From: an uncultured Clostridia bacterium | Lineage (GTDB): Bacteria; Bacillota; Clostridia; TANB77; CAG-508 | Length of the DNA stretch: 6,070 bases | Direction of reading: 5' to 3' | Assembly: GCA_947624925.1 (NCBI GenBank) | Contig: CANQMG010000073.1 | Location: forward strand, 1 to 6,070 | Shown here: one piece after another, positions 1 to 6,069 of the stretch | Position numbering within the stretch: the first letter of the stretch is position 1 | Layout: each line of letters begins with the position of its first letter | Translations under genes and position numbers: made by a program | The notes under the pieces: model-generated | What the model was told of the DNA's origin: nothing | Databases searched by the model: none | What the model saw: the letters and a program-made list of their open reading frames with translations, nothing else

Positions 1-9
1 TAACGAAGT

Positions 10-143
10 GGAGTGCGAATTGGAGCAACTTACAGATATTCTTTTAATTAAAAAAGTAGAATATATTAAATTATTTGCTATCTTATTTTTAACTACACAT
101 ATATTAATAAATTATAAATCGTAAGTTGCGACCCCAAGGCTCC
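10..143. repeat. Imperfect inverted repeat enclosing an A/T-rich 134-bp segment
   Basis: GCAACTTAC at 25-33 is exactly the reverse complement of GTAAGTTGC at 121-129. The outer flanks also resemble each other: GGAG at 10-13 and, on the other strand, GGAG from 140-143, with G-rich sequence between each flank and the 9-bp core. The two arms are therefore about 23-24 nt (10-33 and 121-143) and clearly richer in G+C than the interior. This is what the ends of a very small non-autonomous element or a long-range RNA stem would look like. I see no target-site duplication outside the arms. The 9-bp match is certain; its meaning is inference. Confidence 0.4.
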
Positions 144-249
144 TTAAAGATAAAATAGAATAAAATTTTATGGTTAAAATAATAATATCATTAAAACAAA
201 ATATATAAAAACATTAAAATAAAAAAAATTTTAGCTATTCCTTCGAAGA

Positions 250-276
250 TGGGCAAGCACAAGACTTGCCCCTACA
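250..276 (-). repeat. Short palindromic repeat, copy A
   Basis: Read on the minus strand this is a 27-nt unit: TGTAG, then a 7-bp stem (GGGCAAG/CTTGCCC) closing a 7-nt loop TCTTGTG, then A. On the + strand the arms are 251-257 and 265-271. The same unit recurs at 5591-5617 in the opposite orientation with an identical loop and identical TGTAG flank. The four differences between copies form two compensated base pairs. An 8-bp palindrome CTTCGAAG (241-248) adjoins it. It resembles the small intergenic REP-like repeats scattered in many bacterial genomes; I cannot name a family. Confidence 0.65.
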
Positions 277-390
277 ATCAAATAAAATAGAATTAAAATT
301 TTATATTGTAAAAAATAGAATAATAAGAATTATTATTTACATTAAAACCCATAAAAACGTTAAAATAAAATTTTATTAAAAAAATTAAAA

Positions 391-418
391 TTGTTATTAG
401 ATTTTAAATCTTTATAGA
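391..418 (+). promoter_or_regulatory. Possible promoter of the prepilin-like gene
   Basis: TTGTTA (391-396) and TATAGA (413-418) are separated by 16 bp and could be -35 and -10 boxes, putting the start of transcription around 425 and leaving a leader of about 37 nt. The surrounding DNA is so A/T-rich that similar hexamers arise by chance, so this is a weak call. Confidence 0.3.
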
Positions 419-450
419 TTTAATTAATATAAAAAAATAAAAAATCAAAA

Positions 451-456
451 AGGAGG
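451..456 (+). promoter_or_regulatory. Ribosome binding site of the prepilin-like gene
   Basis: A perfect AGGAGG lies 5 nt before the ATG at 462. It fixes that start codon and predicts efficient translation. Confidence 0.85.
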
Positions 457-461
457 AAAAA

Positions 462-1640
462 ATGAATAAAAAAGAAAGGAAAAATAAAAAAACTAAAAAC
501 TTATGCGTAAATTCAAATACTAACAACCAATTTCTAATTTCTAAATCAGGTATAACTCTAATTGCGCTAATTCTAACAATAATAATATTATTAATATTAG
601 CAATGGTAAGTATAAGTTATATAATGAGGGAAAACATAATAAAACACGCAGAAACTGCAGTAGACCAGTATCAAATAGAGGCAGAAAAAGAGGCAATAGA
701 ATTAGCATATGGAGAATATGCAATGGATAAAGTAACAGGAAAATCTGATGCAACTTTAACAGTAGATGGAGCAGATAGCGTAGAACAAGATGGCAAAACT
801 GGTAGTTGGACGGTAACATTCCCAAATGGAAATGTATATACTGTAGATAAAAATGGAAACATAACAGGACCAACAATTGATGGTGGAGATGGAGGAGGAG
901 GCTCTAATCCATCAAAATATACAATTAAAGATATCGAAAAATTAAGTGAAGGTGAAATATTATATTGGGATGGAGATGAAGATGGAACCGAAGATGAATG
1001 GATTATATTTAACAAAGATGATGAATATACTGAAATAATATCCAAAAATACAATGGGAGCATTAAACTTAGGACTTGATGATACATTTCAAAAAGATTGG
1101 GAAAATGACTCTAATTTGAAAGAAAAAGCGGATGTATTCAAAGAAGATGGAGAAGTGGATTATAATGAAAGGGCATTATATTCATATAACTATGCAATAA
1201 AAACAATAAATGATTATTGCAAATCTCTTATAACAGGTGCAAATAGTATTGATAATGCTACTGTAAGGAGCATTGGTTTATCTACTGAAAAAGAAGAAAC
1301 AATGGAAAAGGTTCTTGATGGATGTAATATAAGAATTAAAGATGCGGATAATGAATCAGAAAGTGAAACAGATTTTAATAAGATGGTGAAACTAGGAATA
1401 GCAAAGTCTGGAGATGAAAAAGATTATTGGTATGCATCAAGGAGGGTAATTAAAGAAAAAGAAAATAGCGATTCGTTCAGGATTACTAGTGTTGGTGAGA
1501 GTGGCGAGCTCAGTGAAAAAAGTTTAATTGTGCAACTTTGGTATGATGGTGATTCCGGTTATGGTGATAAAATGTTTATAGAATTAGGAGGATCTTCGAT
1601 ACCAGTACGTCCTATTGTAACAATTCCAATTTCAGAATAA
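462..1640 (+). CDS. Prepilin-like surface protein with large C-terminal domain
   Basis: 392 residues. Residues 1-30 form a long, strongly basic leader (many Lys/Asn) ending in KSG. Gly30 is followed by ITLIALILTI and a hydrophobic helix to about residue 54, the pattern cut by prepilin peptidase and often called the type IV pilin N-terminal methylation motif. Mature position 5 is Ala (Ala35), not the usual Glu. An amphipathic, charged stretch (56-92) follows, then a small strand-rich segment with TWTVTF-like and GNVYTVDKNGNIT pieces (97-135), a Gly-rich linker (140-148), and a C-terminal domain (152-392). That domain is acidic, has YWYASR at 322-327, and ends VRPIVTI (382-388). I recall many clostridial surface proteins with this N-terminus and a YW-ASR...VRP domain resembling DUF6273, perhaps C-type-lectin-like; this is recollection, not a search. 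Its role is probably display on the cell surface or in a pseudopilus. No prepilin peptidase, ATPase or platform protein is nearby. Codon use changes near the 3' end (see findings). Confidence 0.85.
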   Translation: MNKKERKNKKTKNLCVNSNTNNQFLISKSGITLIALILTIIILLILAMVSISYIMRENIIKHAETAVDQYQIEAEKEAIELAYGEYAMDKVTGKSDATLTVDGADSVEQDGKTGSWTVTFPNGNVYTVDKNGNITGPTIDGGDGGGGSNPSKYTIKDIEKLSEGEILYWDGDEDGTEDEWIIFNKDDEYTEIISKNTMGALNLGLDDTFQKDWENDSNLKEKADVFKEDGEVDYNERALYSYNYAIKTINDYCKSLITGANSIDNATVRSIGLSTEKEETMEKVLDGCNIRIKDADNESESETDFNKMVKLGIAKSGDEKDYWYASRRVIKEKENSDSFRITSVGESGELSEKSLIVQLWYDGDSGYGDKMFIELGGSSIPVRPIVTIPISE

Positions 1641-1738
1641 TTAACAAATTATCATAAAAATTTAATGTTTACACAAACTTTCTGAAATGCTTGAAAAAGT
1701 TATTAATATATATTTTTATTATATTTCTAAATTAAAAC
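1641..1738. other. Untranslated region after the prepilin-like gene
   Basis: A/T-rich spacer between the stop codon and the terminator hairpin. An ATG-type start at 1687 opens a reading frame continuous with ftsY, but it has no ribosome binding site and would be translated through the terminator and promoter below. It is therefore treated as non-coding. Confidence 0.6.
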
Positions 1739-1770
1739 AAAAAACAAGCTTTAAAATTGCTTGTTTTTTT
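1739..1770 (+). terminator. Intrinsic terminator
   Basis: An 11-bp perfect stem (1739-1749 with 1759-1769: six A-T pairs, then CAAGC/GCTTG) closes a 9-nt loop and runs into a T-rich tail (1764-1775). With one bulged T at 1770 the stem can extend further (AAAAC at 1734-1738 with GTTTT at 1771-1775). It ends the prepilin-like transcript and insulates ftsY from it. The A-rich left arm would also let it work on the minus strand. Confidence 0.85.
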
Positions 1771-1782
1771 GTTTTAAAACTA

Positions 1783-1811
1783 TTGGAAAATTTAGTAAAG
1801 TGTGTTAGAAT
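1783..1811 (+). promoter_or_regulatory. Promoter of the ftsY-UPF0182 operon
   Basis: TTGGAA (1783-1788) and TAGAAT (1806-1811) are 17 bp apart, and TG at 1803-1804 gives an extended -10 (TGTTAGAAT). This matches the housekeeping sigma-A consensus well. Transcription would start near 1818 and leave a leader of about 28 nt, directly after the terminator. The position makes it the natural start of the ftsY transcript. Confidence 0.75.
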
Positions 1812-1833
1812 AGTATTGCTTATTAAAATGCAA

Positions 1834-1838
1834 AGGAG
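1834..1838 (+). promoter_or_regulatory. Ribosome binding site of ftsY
   Basis: AGGAG within CAAAGGAGAT lies 7 nt before the ATG at 1846. It decides the start in favour of 1846 over the in-frame upstream codon at 1687. Confidence 0.9.
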
Positions 1839-1845
1839 ATATACT

Positions 1846-2751
1846 ATGAGTTTTTTTGAAAAATTAAAAAACGGTTTAAGCAAAACAAAAAATTCTTTTG
1901 ATGAAAAGATGAATAATATATTTAGTACTTTTAGAAAAGTAGACGAGGAACTGTTAGATGAATTAGAAGAAGTTCTTATAATGTCTGATATTGGAATGGA
2001 TACTTCAGTTAAAATAATAGAGAATTTAAGATTAAGGATAAAAAAAGAAAAAATTGAAGATTCTGAAAACGTAAAACAAGCATTAAGAGAAGAAATCTCT
2101 AAAATATTAGATATAGATAATAAAGAATTAAAATTACAAACTAAACCTTCTGTTATATTAGTTGTTGGTGTTAATGGAGTAGGAAAAACTACATCTATTG
2201 GGAAGATTGCAAATAGACTAAAAAAAGATGGAAAAAAGGTTATACTTGCTGCAGCAGATACTTTCAGAGCAGCAGCTGTAGAGCAATTAGATATATGGGC
2301 TAAAAGAGCAAATTGTGAAATTGTAAAAAAAGATGAAGGCTCTGATCCAGCATCTGTTGTGTTTGATGCAATTAAAGTTGCAAAAGAGGAAAATGCAGAT
2401 ATTTTAATTTGTGATACAGCTGGAAGATTACATAATAAAAAATACTTAATGGATGAATTATATAAAATACAAAAGGTTATTGAAAAAGAATTACCACAAG
2501 CAGATAAAGAAGTTTTACTTGTTCTTGATGCAACAACAGGACAAAATGCTATAGCACAAGTTAAAGCTTTTAAAGAAACAGCACCAATAACAGGATTAGT
2601 TTTAACTAAACTAGATGGAACTGCCAAAGGAGGAGTAGTTATAGGAATAGTTAATGAAAATAAAATACCTGTAAAATTTATTGGAGTTGGTGAGCAAATA
2701 GAAGATATGGAAATTTTTAATAGCGAAGATTTTGCAAAAGCTATAATATAA
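1846..2751 (+). CDS. ftsY: Signal recognition particle receptor FtsY
   Basis: 301 residues. FtsY is the SRP-family GTPase that docks ribosome-nascent-chain complexes bound by Ffh/SRP at the inner face of the cytoplasmic membrane, so that they pass to the SecYEG translocon. The N domain four-helix bundle covers about 1-95. It starts with an amphipathic MSFFEKLKNGLSKT helix, a common membrane-targeting feature in forms lacking the acidic A domain, as here. The G domain holds G1 GVNGVGKTT (108-116), DTFRAAA (138-144), DTAGR (190-194), TKLD (254-257) and the closing GVGE (280-283), and the protein ends in the usual EDFAKAII-type tail. All motifs are intact and the length is normal for the NG form. 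Starting at 1846 is supported by the ribosome binding site, the promoter and homology; the in-frame extension to 1687 is rejected. A UPF0182 gene follows after 15 bp. The usual clostridial partners (smc before, ylxM-ffh after) are absent. Confidence 0.97.
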   Translation: MSFFEKLKNGLSKTKNSFDEKMNNIFSTFRKVDEELLDELEEVLIMSDIGMDTSVKIIENLRLRIKKEKIEDSENVKQALREEISKILDIDNKELKLQTKPSVILVVGVNGVGKTTSIGKIANRLKKDGKKVILAAADTFRAAAVEQLDIWAKRANCEIVKKDEGSDPASVVFDAIKVAKEENADILICDTAGRLHNKKYLMDELYKIQKVIEKELPQADKEVLLVLDATTGQNAIAQVKAFKETAPITGLVLTKLDGTAKGGVVIGIVNENKIPVKFIGVGEQIEDMEIFNSEDFAKAII

Positions 2752-2752
2752 A

Positions 2753-2758
2753 GGGAGG
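2753..2758 (+). promoter_or_regulatory. Ribosome binding site of the UPF0182 gene
   Basis: GGGAGG immediately after the ftsY stop codon, 8 nt before the GTG at 2767. It supports the unusual GTG start and the operon reading. Confidence 0.85.
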
Positions 2759-2766
2759 AATATAAA

Positions 2767-5547
2767 GTGGCAAAAAAAGTTCTAACAGGTAAGACAAAAG
2801 TTTTTTTAGTAATAACATTTTTAATTTTATTCATTTCATTCATAATAATATCATATAGAGTAAGTTTTTTGGAATATTTAGAAATAGGTCCAGAATTTAT
2901 AGAAATATTTAATAATAATTATAAATATCAAATTACGATAACTCTTATAAATTTTATGATTATATATATTGGAATGTATATAACAACTAAATTTATAAAA
3001 AGAGGGTTAAAGAAATTTTTTATAGAAGAAAAAAGAGAATTTCCAAAATTACCTAACAAATCAATTTCTTTCATAGTAGCTGGAATTGTTAGCCTAATTA
3101 CAACTCCTATGATAAAAGAAAAAATAATAACACTTCTAAATTCAGCATTATTTGGTGAATATGATCCAATATTTAATATAGATATAGGCTTTTTTATATT
3201 CCAAAAACCATGTATAGAAGCATTAATGTATTATGTAATTGGATTATTTATAATGCTAACTGTATATATTGTAATTTATTACATATGTGCATTTAATAAA
3301 TATTTTGATGGAATAGATCCTGAAGTATTAAAAAAGAATACATTTATAAAACATATAAAATTTAATTTACTTATTGTTATCTTTATAATAGCAGGATTGA
3401 TACTTATAAAAACACAAGGAGTTGTATTACAGGAAAATATTAATTTAGATAATGATACTTCAACAAAAATAGTGGGAGCTGGTATAACTGATGCTAATAT
3501 AAAAGTATGGGGCTATAGAGGACTAGCTGTTATACTTATAGTTTCAGTATGTTTAGCATTAAAAGCATTTAAAAATGAAAATTCAAAAAAAGTGCTTATA
3601 TCTTTAGGAATAGTACCAGCATATTTAGTTTGTTTATTTGTAATTATGTTAGGTTTTCAGGTGATTTTTGTAAATCCAAATAAGTTTGATAAGGAAAAAG
3701 ATTATATATCATATAATATAGAAAATACCAAAACTGCATATAATATCAATATAGAAGAAATAGAAAAAGATTATTCAGGAACAGTTACTTTAGATGAACT
3801 AAATGAAAATGAAGATATTATTTCAAATATAGCAATTGTAGATGATGACATAACATTGAAAACTCTTTCTTCACTTCAAACAAATACAGGATATTATAAG
3901 TATAGGAATGCAGTGCTAAATAAATATAACATAAATGGAAAAGATAGTTTAATTTATATATCACCAAGAGAAATAGTAAATGAGTCAAGAAGTTATAACA
4001 ATAAAACATATGAATATACACATGGATTTGGGGCAATAATATCATATGGAAGCAAAGTAGATGAGAATGGTAATATTGAATATATACAAAGAGATTTTAA
4101 TGAATTAGATAAGGGAATAAGTATTAAAGAACCAAGAATTTACTTTGGTTTAGAAACTGATAGTACAATAATTACAAATACAAAAAACAAAACCGAATTT
4201 GATTATCCTCAAACATCAAAAACAAATGCACAAAATACATATGATGGAAAGGCAGGACTAAATTTAGGTTTCTTAGATAGATTAGTTATAGGAATATCAC
4301 AAAAAGATATAGGATTAGCATTTGGAACGAATGTTACACCAGAAAGTAAAATACTGATAAATAGAAATATAAGACAAAGAGCAAAAGTAATTATGCCAAA
4401 TCTTTTATATGATGAAAATCCATATATGGTTATAACAGATGAGGGAAGATTAGTATGGGTTTTAGATGCATATACAGTATCAAATCAATATCCATATTCT
4501 CAAAAAACTATAATAGAATATGAAAATTATAGACAAGAAATTAATTATATAAGAAATTCAGTAAAAGTATTGGTTGATGCATATGATGGCACAATGAAAT
4601 TTTATTTAACAGATAAAACTGACCCAATCGCAATGTACTATAACAATACATATCCATCTTTATTTATAGATGGTGATTTAATACCTAATGATATAGCAAG
4701 TCATTTTGTATATCCAGAATTTTTATACAAAGTTCAATCAGAGGTGTTAAAGAATTATCATGATATTACTGCAGATGTTTTATATAGAGGTGATGATATA
4801 TGGGATAATGCCACATATACTACATCAAATACATCAGTAGTAGGAACAAAAATGGATTTATATCATACAATGATAAATACAGAAAATGGAGTAAATATAG
4901 GAACTATATTCCCATATACAATAGAAGATAAACAAAATATAAATTCATATTTAATAGGATATACTAATGGAAAAGAAAATATCTTAAAATTATATAAATA
5001 TAAATCAGGAAGTAATGTATTAGGACCAATTCAACTAGATAAACAAATAGAAGAAGATGAAACAATCTCTAAGGAAATACAAAATATAAATCTAACAGGT
5101 ACAAGAATGATTAAAAATATAGTTATTGTTCCTATAAATAATACACTTATATATGTTGAGCCAATATATACTCAAGCATTAAATGAACAAAATAGTGTTC
5201 CTGTTTTAAAGAAAATTATTGTTGCATCTGGTAGTAAACTTGCTATTGGAAATACATTAGAAGAAGCCCTAAAAGATTTGGTATCACAATACGCAGTAAA
5301 TATAGAGGTAGAAAATACAGATACTATAGATGGATTAATGGAAGCCATAATTAAAGCAAATAACAACCTAAAAGAATCTAGTGATACAAACAATTGGGAA
5401 ATGATAGGTAAAGACATTACAAGATTGCAAGAATTAATAGATAGGCTAGAAGAATTAAACAAACAAAAAGAAGAAGAAAATAAAACAAATAAAAATAATA
5501 ATTCTGTAAATAATACAGTAAACACAGTAGAAAATGTAATTTATTAA
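2767..5547 (+). CDS. UPF0182 family integral membrane protein
   Basis: 926 residues, GTG start. I recognise the UPF0182 (PF03699) family from its motifs; its biochemical function is unknown to me. About seven transmembrane helices lie in the first third (approx. 11-30, 56-76, 98-115, 152-174, 198-215, 250-267, 277-302). A soluble region of more than 600 residues follows, probably outside the cell if the N-terminus is cytoplasmic. Family-type landmarks are DPIFNIDIGFFIF (133-145), YNIENTKTAY (316-325), YTHGFGAIIS (417-426), IKEPRIYFG (453-461), DYP (479-481), a WVLDAYT segment (564-570) followed by YPYS (575-578), NYIRNSVKVLVDAYDG (593-608) and HFVYPEFL (646-653). The C-terminus (about 825-900) is helical and ends in a heptad-like LQELIDRLEELNKQ stretch plus an Asn/Thr/Val-rich tail. 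The length is typical and the gene looks intact. It sits 15 bp after ftsY with its own ribosome binding site and no intervening terminator, so the two are presumably co-transcribed. Confidence 0.93.
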   Translation: MAKKVLTGKTKVFLVITFLILFISFIIISYRVSFLEYLEIGPEFIEIFNNNYKYQITITLINFMIIYIGMYITTKFIKRGLKKFFIEEKREFPKLPNKSISFIVAGIVSLITTPMIKEKIITLLNSALFGEYDPIFNIDIGFFIFQKPCIEALMYYVIGLFIMLTVYIVIYYICAFNKYFDGIDPEVLKKNTFIKHIKFNLLIVIFIIAGLILIKTQGVVLQENINLDNDTSTKIVGAGITDANIKVWGYRGLAVILIVSVCLALKAFKNENSKKVLISLGIVPAYLVCLFVIMLGFQVIFVNPNKFDKEKDYISYNIENTKTAYNINIEEIEKDYSGTVTLDELNENEDIISNIAIVDDDITLKTLSSLQTNTGYYKYRNAVLNKYNINGKDSLIYISPREIVNESRSYNNKTYEYTHGFGAIISYGSKVDENGNIEYIQRDFNELDKGISIKEPRIYFGLETDSTIITNTKNKTEFDYPQTSKTNAQNTYDGKAGLNLGFLDRLVIGISQKDIGLAFGTNVTPESKILINRNIRQRAKVIMPNLLYDENPYMVITDEGRLVWVLDAYTVSNQYPYSQKTIIEYENYRQEINYIRNSVKVLVDAYDGTMKFYLTDKTDPIAMYYNNTYPSLFIDGDLIPNDIASHFVYPEFLYKVQSEVLKNYHDITADVLYRGDDIWDNATYTTSNTSVVGTKMDLYHTMINTENGVNIGTIFPYTIEDKQNINSYLIGYTNGKENILKLYKYKSGSNVLGPIQLDKQIEEDETISKEIQNINLTGTRMIKNIVIVPINNTLIYVEPIYTQALNEQNSVPVLKKIIVASGSKLAIGNTLEEALKDLVSQYAVNIEVENTDTIDGLMEAIIKANNNLKESSDTNNWEMIGKDITRLQELIDRLEELNKQKEEENKTNKNNNSVNNTVNTVENVIY

Positions 5548-5590
5548 ATAGAAAATAATAATAAAATTTTGCAAGATAATTTTGAAAAAT

Positions 5591-5617
5591 TGTAGTGGCA
5601 GGTCTTGTGCCTGCCAA
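5591..5617 (+). repeat. Short palindromic repeat, copy B
   Basis: TGTAG, then a 7-bp stem TGGCAGG/CCTGCCA (5596-5602 with 5610-5616) closing the loop TCTTGTG, then A. It is the + strand counterpart of the unit at 250-276. It differs from that copy at four positions, all in the stem, and they form two compensated pairs (G-C to T-A, and A-T to G-C). No T run follows, so it is not a classic intrinsic terminator, though it could still stabilise the 3' end of the UPF0182 message. Confidence 0.65.
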
Positions 5618-5624
5618 GAAGACA

Positions 5625-5630
5625 TATAAT
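5625..5630 (+). promoter_or_regulatory. Possible -10 box before the DUF5665-type gene
   Basis: A perfect TATAAT just after the palindromic repeat. The best -35 is poor: TCTTGT (5603-5608) in the repeat loop with a 16-bp spacer. Transcription would start near 5637, about 48 nt before the gene. Perfect -10 hexamers also arise by chance in such A/T-rich DNA. Confidence 0.3.
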
Positions 5631-5684
5631 ATTATTATCTTGCATTTGTAGAATTGTTCTTTTGGCTATTACAAGGTGGAGTTA

Positions 5685-5969
5685 ATGGAAGACAAAGAAC
5701 TAAAAAGATTAAATAGCAACTTAGAAAAAATAAATTATATGCTAGAAAAAAATAAAATATTAGAATTATCAGAACTGTTAGACAACAAGAAAAAATTATT
5801 TGTTCGAAACCTAATTTCTGGAATATTTAAAGGAATAGGAATAGGTATTGGATTTAGTTTATTAACAGCTGTATTAGTATATATATTGCAAAAAATTGTA
5901 AAATTAAATATTCCTATAATTAGTGAATATATAATAGATATTATAGAAATAGTAAAAAGGGCAAAATAA
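5685..5969 (+). CDS. DUF5665-type small membrane protein
   Basis: 94 residues from the ATG at 5685. AAGGTGGAG (5673-5681) acts as its ribosome binding site. An in-frame GTG at 5676 would add three residues but overlaps that site and has none of its own. The N-terminal 35 residues are charged and helical with a leucine/isoleucine heptad tendency (LNSNLEKINYMLEKN), so a short coiled coil is likely. KKKLFVRNLISGIFKGIGIG (about 35-54) leads into a transmembrane helix (about 52-69), followed by a second hydrophobic amphipathic segment (NIPIISEYIIDIIEIV, 75-90) and a basic end. The RN-L-G-F-G-G-G-G pattern before the helix and the LNIPII segment after it are what I recall of DUF5665 proteins of Firmicutes. 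Their function is unknown. The gene may be read from its own promoter or by read-through from the UPF0182 gene 137 bp upstream. Confidence 0.8.
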   Translation: MEDKELKRLNSNLEKINYMLEKNKILELSELLDNKKKLFVRNLISGIFKGIGIGIGFSLLTAVLVYILQKIVKLNIPIISEYIIDIIEIVKRAK

Positions 5970-5988
5970 ATTTTTATTAGATAAAAAT
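5970..5988 (+). terminator. Weak A/T stem-loop after the DUF5665-type gene
   Basis: A perfect 8-bp palindromic stem (ATTTTTAT at 5970-5977 with ATAAAAAT at 5981-5988) with a 3-nt loop, right after the stop codon. It has only A-T pairs and no T run behind it, so it is a poor terminator at best. Confidence 0.2.
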
Positions 5989-6006
5989 GCAACAATCGCT
6001 ATTGCC

Positions 6007-6040
6007 TTTGAGATTTCCTCCTTTCAGTCGGAAACTCAAA
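6007..6040. repeat. G+C-richer stem-loop
   Basis: TTTGAG (6007-6012) and TTTCC (6014-6018), separated by one bulged A, pair with GGAAA (6030-6034) and CTCAAA (6035-6040), enclosing an 11-nt loop. The 11-bp stem is the first of two strong palindromes in a tail (6001-6070) with 34 G/C in 70 bases, unlike its neighbours. It may be part of a structured RNA, a terminator region or the edge of a repeated element extending beyond the window. Confidence 0.5.
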
Positions 6041-6055
6041 TCGGCACGAACAAAG

Positions 6056-6069
6056 AGCGCCTAGGCGCT
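6056..6069. repeat. 14-bp perfect palindrome at the window end
   Basis: AGCGCCTAGGCGCT is its own reverse complement. As RNA it would form AGCGC/GCGCT around CTAG. It is cut by the window edge, so I cannot tell whether a T run follows, which would make it a terminator, or whether the upstream GGCACGAACAAA also has a matching arm further on. Confidence 0.55.

Larger units (their letters stand above)
144..461. other. A/T-rich intergenic stretch with two loosely similar copies
   Basis: No gene is visible here on either strand. Apart from the palindromic repeat at 250-276, it is almost pure A/T. Two segments resemble each other: about 151-234 and about 283-375. Both begin TAAAATAGAAT followed by an AAAATTTTA run, and both later contain an ATTAAAAC block and an ATAAAAAC-TTAAAATAAAA block. 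The resemblance suggests an old duplication on either side of the palindromic repeat, but low complexity makes chance similarity likely. A short perfect hairpin (AAATCT/AGATTT, 406-411 with 416-421) lies just before the downstream gene. Confidence 0.35.

Noticed and set aside
2..124. Open frame from the window edge to a TAA at 122-124 (40 codons, beginning NEVECELEQLTDIL), possibly the 3' end of an upstream gene
   Set aside because: The second half is low-complexity A/T-rich sequence, the segment overlaps the inverted-repeat arms, and I recognise no family. A truncated gene end cannot be excluded, but the window gives no positive support.
541..1045. Minus-strand open frames inside the prepilin-like gene
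   Set aside because: Their leucine/serine/proline-rich translations mirror A-rich codons of the + strand gene, and they have no start signals.
1719..2843. Long minus-strand open frame across ftsY
   Set aside because: It is a shadow of ftsY: the predicted product is Ser/Phe/Ile-rich with no recognisable motif, no ribosome binding site is apparent, and the + strand product is unmistakable.
5596..5616. Hairpin of repeat copy B as an intrinsic terminator for the UPF0182 gene
   Set aside because: The stem is good, but it is followed by AAGAAGAC rather than a T run, and the same unit occurs at 250-276 without a gene ending there. It is called a repeat instead.
5987..6064. Short + strand frame ATG...TAG of 25 codons (MQQSLLPLRFPPF...)
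   Set aside because: It has no ribosome binding site, and the ATG overlaps the A/T stem at 5970-5988. The reading coincides with palindromic sequence that is also open on the other strand, so it is better explained as structured non-coding DNA.
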